DNA of 64,000 nt from Vulcaniibacterium tengchongense (GTDB lineage: Bacteria > Pseudomonadota > Gammaproteobacteria > Xanthomonadales > Xanthomonadaceae). Position 1 is the first letter of the stretch. Every line of letters begins with the position of its first letter. A program made the position numbers and the translations under genes. The stretch lies in assembly GCF_003814555.1 (NCBI RefSeq), contig NZ_RKQN01000006.1, positions 1-64,000 of the forward strand, in the 5' to 3' direction. The notes under the pieces were generated by a model. It did not search any database and was not told the DNA's origin. It saw nothing but the letters and a program-made list of their open reading frames with translations. Positions 1 through 6,659 of this stretch are shown here, one piece after another.

Positions 1-546
1 CTGGCCAACGCGGTGGAAGCCAAGTCCGCCGCCGCGGCGGATCGGAGCGAGGCGGCGAGCGCCGGCGAGGCGGCCGCGCTGAGCCTGGTGGCGGCGCAGG
101 GGGCGCTGGAGTTCGAGGCGCAGCACGACGAGGCCAGGCTGCAGTCGCGCGAGGGGCTGACGCTGGTGAGCGCCAACGCCGAAGTCGAACTGGCGGCCGG
201 CCAGGCGGTGCGCCTGGCCACCGCCGGCGGCGCGAGCATCACGATCGAAGGCGGCCACCTCGTCGTCAGCTGCCCGGGCCGGATCACGGTGCACGCGGGC
301 AGGAAGTCGTTCGTCGGGCCGACGCAGCTGTCGCGGGAGATGAACGCGTGGCCGGAGACCAGGTTCGACGATCCGTACATCCTGCGCCATCGCGCCACCA
401 ACGAGCCGTTACGCAACATGCGCGTCGAAGTCAGGCGGGCCGACGGCGCCATCATCAAGATGACGACGGATGGCGAGGGGCGCTTGCCCGTGCAGAAAGG
501 CCTCGGGCCGGAGCAAATCGCCATCAAGATCCTCGGCAAGGCTTAA
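1..546 (+). CDS. vgrG: VgrG spike protein, C-terminal part (5' end outside window)
   Basis: The frame is open from base 1, so this is the 3' end of a longer gene. Type VI secretion VgrG proteins form the trimeric needle tip and carry effectors. The visible part has the alternating short-strand pattern of the C-terminal DUF2345 beta-helix region. It is followed by a tail of about 60 residues, from RFDDPYILRHRATNEPL to the end, that looks like a small transthyretin/Ig-like beta domain. In other systems such VgrG tails recruit Tle lipases. A lipase effector gene starts 11 bases downstream, so this VgrG probably carries it. A similar tail recurs in the short gene at 4024-4296. The VgrG assignment is confident; the tail's role is inferred. 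Confidence 0.85.
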   Translation: MANAVEAKSAAAADRSEAASAGEAAALSLVAAQGALEFEAQHDEARLQSREGLTLVSANAEVELAAGQAVRLATAGGASITIEGGHLVVSCPGRITVHAGRKSFVGPTQLSREMNAWPETRFDDPYILRHRATNEPLRNMRVEVRRADGAIIKMTTDGEGRLPVQKGLGPEQIAIKILGKA

Positions 547-557
547 ACGGACATTCC

Positions 558-2210
558 ATGCCGCAGAACAACAATGAAGTCATCATCGACGCGCTGGATC
601 GGGACGAGAGCGGCAGGCCAGTCGCCAGGCCGCGCCTGACGCCGAATCAGGACCAGCGCGACAAGGTGTGCCTGATGCCGCCGGAAGCCGTGATCCCGGT
701 GGTGTTCCTGCCCGGCATCATGGGCAGCAATCTCAAAGCGAAAGACGGTGGCCGGGCCGTATGGCGCCCGCCGAACATGGATGGCGTCGGCGCCATCCTC
801 AGTGCGTTGGGGCAATTGTTCTCCTATTGGTTCAAGGGGCCAGCCACCAGGCAGCGCGAGTTGAACCCGCCAGGCGTCGAGGTGGATCCCCGCGGTTCGA
901 TCGAAACCGAGGGCACGCTCGAAAGGGAAGTGGCACGCGATCGCGGTTGGGGCACCGTCATGCGGTCTGCCTACAATCCGGTCATGTCGGTGATGGAAGA
1001 GCGCCTCAACAACCTGATGGTGTTGGGCGAAATGATGGAATGGTGGAACGACGAAGGCCGACGAGTCCCTTCGGACTACGGCGACCAGAAGAGCAATCCG
1101 CCGTTGACGGAAGACGATCTCAAGCACGCCGCGCAGTACCGTTACGAGGTATGGGGCGGCGGATACAACTGGTTGCAATCAAACGTCGACTCGGCCAACG
1201 ACATCAAGGACTATATAGAGAACAAGGTGCTGGCCAGCTACCCGGAAGACCAGCGCGGCAGGATGAAAGTCATCCTCGTCACGCACTCCATGGGGGGCTT
1301 CGTCGCTCGTGCACTGACCGAGATCGTCGGTTACGAGAAGGTCTTGGGTGTCGTTCACGGCGTCATGCCGGCCACGGGCGCACCGGCGATCTACCATCAC
1401 ATGCGGTGCGGCTACGAAGGCGTGGCCAGCGTGATCCTGGGGCGCGATGCCGCCGAGGTGGTGGCAGTCGCCGCATACTCGCCCGGGGCACTGCAGCTCA
1501 CGCCGGCATTCGATTACGCAGGCGGCAAGCCGTGGCTGAAGCTGGGCGATGGCGGTGCTTCAGAACCTGGTCGATCCTTGCCCACTTCGGGGAATCCGTA
1601 CGATGAGATCTATAAGAGCCGAGCTTGGTATGGGCTCATCCCGGAGCACAACGCGAAGCTCATCAATCCGGCCCAGCTGACAGGCCCTGCCCAAGAGAGC
1701 AAAGACATCTACGGTGGTATGAGTAGCTTGGAGGCTTTTGATTTGACCATCGATTCGGTCAGGTCATTTCATGCAGAGCTGGCTAAGAAGTATCCGAAGC
1801 CTGCCTATTGCCACTACGGCGCGGATTCCGGCCAGAAGACTTGGAGTGAGGTTCGGTGGCAAGGCACGCTCACGGCGCTCCCCGAGCAGTGGCAGGTGGA
1901 GGACGATGACGGCAATGGCCGCCTGCGTCTCACCAATGCCGGGCAGCATGTAGAACTTGAGTTTGGACCGCCCGAAGGCATGGGGGATGGCACAGTCTCT
2001 ACAGAGTCCGGTTCTGCACCAGGTGAGGCAGGGGTGCAGGCCAGCTTCCGACAAGGCAACCAAGCCGATGGCGCCTACGCCCGTATGAACGGAAAAGGCA
2101 AGGAACAAGGCTACGAACATCAGGACAGCTACAACGATCCGCGGGCGCAGTGGGCGACGCTGTACGGCATCGTGCGGATCGCCAGGCAAGCGGACTGGTC
2201 GTCATGCTGA
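558..2210 (+). CDS. T6SS lipase effector, Tle4-like alpha/beta hydrolase
   Basis: The product has 550 residues and no signal peptide. Near residue 50 it has the strand-turn VVFLPGIMGSNL typical of PGAP1/LCAT-like lipases. The nucleophile elbow is THSMGG with Ser244, a variant of GHSMG with Thr in place of the first Gly. The C-terminal EHQDSY segment holds a candidate catalytic His. It would act on membrane phospholipids of a rival cell after delivery on the VgrG spike encoded just upstream. I chose the ATG at 558 because the longer open frame overlaps vgrG out of phase. Its stop overlaps the start of a Tli4-type immunity gene, which places it in the Tle4 group. The exact lipase activity is inferred. 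Confidence 0.85.
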   Translation: MPQNNNEVIIDALDRDESGRPVARPRLTPNQDQRDKVCLMPPEAVIPVVFLPGIMGSNLKAKDGGRAVWRPPNMDGVGAILSALGQLFSYWFKGPATRQRELNPPGVEVDPRGSIETEGTLEREVARDRGWGTVMRSAYNPVMSVMEERLNNLMVLGEMMEWWNDEGRRVPSDYGDQKSNPPLTEDDLKHAAQYRYEVWGGGYNWLQSNVDSANDIKDYIENKVLASYPEDQRGRMKVILVTHSMGGFVARALTEIVGYEKVLGVVHGVMPATGAPAIYHHMRCGYEGVASVILGRDAAEVVAVAAYSPGALQLTPAFDYAGGKPWLKLGDGGASEPGRSLPTSGNPYDEIYKSRAWYGLIPEHNAKLINPAQLTGPAQESKDIYGGMSSLEAFDLTIDSVRSFHAELAKKYPKPAYCHYGADSGQKTWSEVRWQGTLTALPEQWQVEDDDGNGRLRLTNAGQHVELEFGPPEGMGDGTVSTESGSAPGEAGVQASFRQGNQADGAYARMNGKGKEQGYEHQDSYNDPRAQWATLYGIVRIARQADWSSC

Positions 2211-3220
2211 ACCGGCGTTTGATCGCACAGGGTTTGTTGGCCTTCGCCACCGTTCTGTGTGGAGGAACATCAAATGCAGATGGTGCAGAAGGAGTTCGCA
2301 TGAATAAAGAAGCCAAGACCCATTGTTTGGGTCGCTATCTCATCGATCTGCCCGCGAGTGCGAAAGTGACGACCCGCTACGTCTACTCGAGGGGCAAGAT
2401 CGCTACCCGAGTCGATGTATCGCCCGAAGGCTACGCCAAGCTTTTGTCGGAGCAGGAGGATGCGCTGAAGGCTGCCCGGCACGACGATGGGGGCAGCATG
2501 CTGGTGGATCGGGTGGAGTTCGCCCCGGGCAAGGTTTCGTTGATTTCCTGGAAAAGCCCGCATAGTCGGATTCTCTACCAGTACCGCTACTTTGCCTATT
2601 TGCCCGAAAGGCGCGTCCTCTTCTTGCTAGAGGGAGAAGGTAGCGCGAAAGCCGAGGCGCGGGCCCGGGCTGACAAAGCCGGCGGGGAACTCGTGACGGA
2701 GCTGCTCCGTTATCGAGAGGGAGATGAGGTTCCGAAGTCGCCCGGATATTGCTTCGATCACGGCTTGGTCGCGGACAATGCATTGAACCAAGAAGAATTC
2801 ACCGCCAACATCAAGCTGAAGGAGTATCCGAGCGTCACGCTCACCCTGATGTCCTACGTGACGGGCAAACCCGACCGCGAGCTGCTGCAGCGGGCATCGC
2901 GCATCCCGCCGGGGTTCGAACGCGCCGTCGCGCACATGAAGACGCTGCGCCGTGGCGACAGGAACATCGGGCCCGTGAAGGGGCAGGAACTCCTGGTGCG
3001 CGCGGACGCCGAGGGCAAGCGCAGCTACCACTTCCTGTGGGAGAGCCAAGGGCGGGCCAACTCGCTGGAATTCCCGTTCATGTCGTTGCAGCTGAGCACC
3101 ACCGACGAGACCGACGCCCGCGGCGAAGTGATCGATGCGCCGTTCGAATCGGACGAGGAAGCGCTCGAGCTTTGGGATTCGATCCTGACCACGTTGAGGC
3201 TGCGGCCGGGCGCGGTGTAG
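2204..3220 (+). CDS. Tli4-family immunity protein
   Basis: A 338-residue protein whose ATG lies inside the effector's stop region (ATGCTGA, 7-nt overlap), so the pair is probably translationally coupled. It starts with a hydrophobic export signal that ends near SNADG and then shows the Tli4 N-terminal signature THCLGRYLIDLP. Later comes the conserved SPGYCFDHG segment that opens the second domain. Tli4 proteins sit in the periplasm and block the cognate Tle4 lipase, protecting the producer and its siblings. No good lipobox precedes the early Cys, so a soluble periplasmic protein is more likely than a lipoprotein. An upstream in-frame ATG at 2150 would bury the signal and is less likely. Confidence 0.85.
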   Translation: MLNRRLIAQGLLAFATVLCGGTSNADGAEGVRMNKEAKTHCLGRYLIDLPASAKVTTRYVYSRGKIATRVDVSPEGYAKLLSEQEDALKAARHDDGGSMLVDRVEFAPGKVSLISWKSPHSRILYQYRYFAYLPERRVLFLLEGEGSAKAEARARADKAGGELVTELLRYREGDEVPKSPGYCFDHGLVADNALNQEEFTANIKLKEYPSVTLTLMSYVTGKPDRELLQRASRIPPGFERAVAHMKTLRRGDRNIGPVKGQELLVRADAEGKRSYHFLWESQGRANSLEFPFMSLQLSTTDETDARGEVIDAPFESDEEALELWDSILTTLRLRPGAV

Positions 3221-3442
3221 ATGAGGGCAGGCGGAGTGCCAGTGGTTTCTGCCTGGGGCCCATTGCAGTTACCGCGAACAGCAACTACGAAGAGGCTAGC
3301 CTGGGTTTTGGTGCCGGGCCTCGAGACCAAGCGTAGACCATCGATCAAATTCAGCACTTTCCGACGAGCCAGACGAAGAACCGCCGCTGATCGCGCGGGG
3401 AGAGAATAATCTGGCGAAGCTCGGGGCGGATCCAAGGTCTGA

Positions 3443-4027
3443 AAAGGGGGCGGCTGCAAGTTGCAGGAATGCCCGCTGAGAATGGGGCGTGATCGCTGGT
3501 GGGGCTTGGTACGGGAAGAGTGGCTGAGCCCGAAGGACGGCAGGCCGATCACTTGGGAACACCATGCCGACAATATCGAGTCGGCGCGGAGCTTCCATGG
3601 CCGCATTAATGGCCAATACCATCCGTGTACCCACGTCTATTACGGCGACGACGACAAAGAGCCCGGCTTCGAGACGGTCGTCTGGCGCATGAAGCCAGGC
3701 ATAAAGCCCGACAAGAATGTGCCCGCGTCCATGCAGGTGGGACGGGTTTCGGTGATGTCGCTTGGCCGAGTTTCGGCATGGAGCTGAGCACGACTTATCA
3801 GAGCAGTTGTTGGGAGCTGCACAGCGATCCGCAGGACGGAAGCGGCGACGGTACGGTGCCGGCAAGTCCGGGGCGTTCCCCCTCTAAAGAATGACGGCAA
3901 CAACATTCGGCAGCAGTTTCGGTTGTCGGGGTTCAAGCACGAGGCGTCGTACCGCAATCCGGGCGCGCAGCGCGCGACCTTGTACAGCATCATCAAGATT
4001 GCGGGCAAAGCGAAGGAGCCGGCGTGA
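3443..4027 (+). pseudogene. Frameshifted second copy of the Tle4-like effector C-terminus
   Basis: This stretch matches the last third of the effector at 558-2210 but in broken frames. Frame 2 gives DRWWGLV, then SARSFHGRINGQY and HVYYGDDD, matching SRAWYGLI, SVRSFHAELAKKY and CHYGADS. A TGA at 3785 ends that frame. The next frame gives GSGDGTVP, matching GMGDGTV. Frame 2 resumes and ends with FKHEASYRNPGAQRATLYSI, matching YEHQDSYNDPRAQWATLYGI. The nucleophile half is absent, so no lipase can be made. The 222 bases between the Tli4 gene and this remnant hold nothing I recognise. The stop overlaps the GTG of the next gene, as in the intact effector/immunity pair. Confidence 0.8.
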
Positions 4028-4296
4028 CAATCGCACGATGGGTGGCGAGCGTGCTTTGTGCAGCAATGCTGGCCGCATGCGGCCGCGCTCCTAACGCCAA
4101 AGAAGTGGAAACGATTAAGGACATGACCAGCACTATGCGCACTCAATGCGTCGGCCGTTTCGTCATCATCCGTGCCGACGGCGCCAAGATCCATGGAGTT
4201 ACGGACGCGATGGGCAACATCGACTTGCAGAAGGGCTTGGGACCAGAAACGCTCTCGCTCGATATCCTGGATGAAGCCGAAGGAGGGATGTCGTGA
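4024..4296 (+). CDS. Small chimeric lipoprotein: Tli4-like start joined to a VgrG-like tail
   Basis: A 90-residue protein with a GTG start that overlaps the stop of the preceding effector remnant. It has a clear lipoprotein signal with lipobox LAAC (Cys19). After a short spacer comes RTQCVGRFVI, which resembles KTHCLGRYLI of the neighbouring Tli4 protein. The rest, RADGAKIHGVTDAMGN then LQKGLGPETLSLDIL, resembles the end of the VgrG tail at 1-546 (RADGAIIKMTTDGEG, VQKGLGPEQIAIKIL). The gene therefore looks like the product of recombination or deletion between two effector cassettes. Its frame and signal are intact, so it may be expressed. Whether it has any function is unknown. Confidence 0.65.
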   Translation: MTIARWVASVLCAAMLAACGRAPNAKEVETIKDMTSTMRTQCVGRFVIIRADGAKIHGVTDAMGNIDLQKGLGPETLSLDILDEAEGGMS

Positions 4297-4366
4297 GCGT
4301 GCCCCCCGACGAAGCCAGGGAGGCGATCGGCGCGACCGACAAGCACAAGCTCGCCTCCGTACGCGC

Positions 4367-4519
4367 ATGGCGCAATGGGCGCTTGGGTTGCTCGTCATCA
4401 GCGCGTTATTGCTGGGCAATGCCGCCAAGGCGCCGCCAGGCTTGCGATCGGTCCTCTTCTATGGAGGCTTGCTGGCTTTCGTCGCAGCCATCTTAGTAGC
4501 CAAGTTGATGCCGGAATAG
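4367..4519 (+). CDS. Small predicted membrane protein, possibly frameshifted
   Basis: The ATG at 4367 opens 50 codons encoding two hydrophobic segments, ALGLLVISALLLG and LLAFVAAILVAKL, separated by a short basic loop. I do not recognise the family. A GTG at 4293 overlaps the stop of the upstream gene (GTGA) and opens another frame, MSVPPDEAREAIGATDKHKL. That frame becomes unlike a protein just where the membrane frame starts. The simplest reading is one gene at 4293-4519 with a single-base shift near 4366, giving a soluble start and two membrane spans. The alternative is that only the 50-residue product is made. Confidence 0.4.
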   Translation: MAQWALGLLVISALLLGNAAKAPPGLRSVLFYGGLLAFVAAILVAKLMPE

Positions 4520-4700
4520 GTGCCCAGACCTGACCTTGACACGGCGTCGCCTTGACGAACAACATCCTTTACTGGGGGGCGCTCAAGTGCGCAAATGCTG
4601 ACAACAGCGCATGACAGCAATTGCGCAGCGGAAGTGACGACTCTGCCAATTATTACACGGCAATTGCATGCGGACCTGCCTTGGTCCTTAGGGGATAGGG

Positions 4701-6641
4701 ATGTTTCGCCTGATGTGCGTTCTTGCTTTATTCGCTTGCCTGTGGGCGAACCCTTTTGGTGCTCGCGCCAAGAACTACCCAACGCAGGGCGAAGCCTATT
4801 CACGCTGTTGGGCCGCTTACTCGGCGGCCATGGGGCGCGCCGCGGCATACAACAGCAAACCGGGGATAACTTACGAGTGGCAATCCCGCAGCGCCTGTAA
4901 ATTGGGCGGGAATTCTACTTATCCCTTGTACGCGTGCACGCTTTACTACACCAATGCAGCGCTTGTTTCGTGCGAATTGGCGGTAGGCGGAACCGCTAGT
5001 GAAAATGGCGGCAGTTACGATTACAGCTTCCCAAGCACAAGGTCGACGTTCGATTACGCCAAGAGCCTGGGCAAGCCCGATTGCTGTGTTGGCAATCCAA
5101 TGAATGTGGCTACTGGCAACAAGTACCAAGAAGAGTTGGACTATGCCAACAACGAGCTCGAACTGCGGCGCTATTACAACAGCTTTCCGCCGCTGAGCCC
5201 CTCCGCGCTTGGCACACATTGGCGCCATACATTCGATCGTCGCTTGGAGCTCATGAACGACGGAACGAATTTCTTCGCTTACGCGCACCGCCAGGACGGA
5301 CACAGAATTGAGTTTCGCAAAGTTGCAGGCATATGGAAGCCAGACCCGGATGTGATTGATCGCCTCGTTTATGACGAGGGTTCGGGATACTGGGAGCTGC
5401 ATGAAGGCGAGACGCGGCAGCTTGAGCGCTACGACGCCAACGGACTGCTTGTCGCGATCGAGTTTCCGGATGGAGAAGCGATCGATCTGACTTACAGTGA
5501 CGACGAAACGCCTGCGCACATCGCTCCTGGCCCTGATTTGCTGTTGATCGCCTCGGATCGAAGCGGTCGAATCCTGACGTTCCACTACACCGCCACTGGC
5601 GCGCTACGGGATGTGGAGCAACCCGATGGAAAACTGGTCACCTACGAATACGACACGTTCGGCAACTTGGCTGAGGTGAGACACCCCGGTACCGCAATCC
5701 GACGGTATCACTACAACGAAAGCGGCTTAAACGGCGGCGTCGCCCAGCCAGGCCTGTTGACCGGCATCACAGATGAGAGCGGGATCAGGCTCTCAAGTTA
5801 TGGCTATAACAGCAAAGGTCAAGCCGTGCTGACGCAGCGTGGCAATGGCATTGAGAAGTATCAAGTGAAGCAGGCCGCTGATGGGCAAGTTGTAATTGCT
5901 TCTTCCTTGGGCGCGACGGATACCTACCAATTCTCAGTGATACACGGGGCTGCCCGCGTGAGCGCTCGGACGCAAACATGCGTTGGATGCCAAGCGCAAA
6001 GCTCCTTACGTACCTATGACGCTGCGGGCTATCCGGATGTGTTCACGGATTCAGGCGTTGTGGTCGACCACGACTACAGCTCTACGGGCTTGGAGACCCA
6101 GCGTGTCGAAAGCAAGGGAACAGCTAGCCAGCGAACGATCCAGACCGAGTGGAATGAATCTCTCCGGGTGCCCGTTGAGCGACGCACGTATCGGGCAGAT
6201 GGTGTTCTGATAGCCAAGTCTGCCTGGACCTACAACCCTCGCGGCCAACCGTTGACCAACACCCAGGTCGATCCGGTCGCTATGCAAACTCGGACAACTA
6301 CTACGACCTACTGCGAACAGGCGAACGTCGACGCAGGTACTTGCCCGCTGGTCGGATTGGTGACCTCCGTCGATAGCCCTCGTACCGACGTCAACGACGT
6401 CACGACGTACCAGTACTATGCGACCGACCATCCCGGTTGCGCTATCGCGCCCACTGCCTGTGCCTGGCGTAAGGGGGATCTGTGGAAGGTGGTGAATGCG
6501 CTGGGCCAAGTGACTGAGACGTTGCGCTATGACGGGTCCGGCCGCGTGCTCTCGGCGAAGGACGCCGATGGTGTCATCACCGATTTCGAATACCACCCGC
6601 GTGGCTGGCTGATTGCCAGGAAGACTCGCGGTTCGAATTGA
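4701..6641 (+). CDS. Rhs/YD-repeat protein, N-terminal half (split gene)
   Basis: A 646-residue protein with an apparent Sec signal (MFRLMCVLALFACLWAN...) and a Cys-containing N-terminal region. Near residues 128-210 lies the DUF6531-type entry to Rhs proteins (VGNPMNVATGNKYQEEL). After this come many YD-type repeats such as YEYDTFGNLAEV and FEYHPRGWLIA. Rhs proteins form a beta shell around a toxic C-terminal tip. Here the shell is incomplete: the frame stops at TGA 6639-6641 in the middle of a repeat and continues in the same frame in the next gene. There is no PAAR motif and no obvious VgrG-binding domain, so classical secretion followed by surface or periplasmic assembly is more likely than T6SS loading. 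Confidence 0.8.
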   Translation: MFRLMCVLALFACLWANPFGARAKNYPTQGEAYSRCWAAYSAAMGRAAAYNSKPGITYEWQSRSACKLGGNSTYPLYACTLYYTNAALVSCELAVGGTASENGGSYDYSFPSTRSTFDYAKSLGKPDCCVGNPMNVATGNKYQEELDYANNELELRRYYNSFPPLSPSALGTHWRHTFDRRLELMNDGTNFFAYAHRQDGHRIEFRKVAGIWKPDPDVIDRLVYDEGSGYWELHEGETRQLERYDANGLLVAIEFPDGEAIDLTYSDDETPAHIAPGPDLLLIASDRSGRILTFHYTATGALRDVEQPDGKLVTYEYDTFGNLAEVRHPGTAIRRYHYNESGLNGGVAQPGLLTGITDESGIRLSSYGYNSKGQAVLTQRGNGIEKYQVKQAADGQVVIASSLGATDTYQFSVIHGAARVSARTQTCVGCQAQSSLRTYDAAGYPDVFTDSGVVVDHDYSSTGLETQRVESKGTASQRTIQTEWNESLRVPVERRTYRADGVLIAKSAWTYNPRGQPLTNTQVDPVAMQTRTTTTTYCEQANVDAGTCPLVGLVTSVDSPRTDVNDVTTYQYYATDHPGCAIAPTACAWRKGDLWKVVNALGQVTETLRYDGSGRVLSAKDADGVITDFEYHPRGWLIARKTRGSN

Positions 6642-6659
6642 GCAGGGGAGCTCATTCCT

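Noticed and set aside
4520-4700. Perfect TTGACA at 4536-4541 as a promoter for the Rhs gene
   Set aside because: No acceptable -10 at 16-18 bases, so it was not listed as a promoter.
6639-6641. TGA read as selenocysteine in the Rhs gene
   Set aside because: No selenocysteine-insertion hairpin was recognised, and the following 49 codons contain a complete signal peptide, which fits a new start better.
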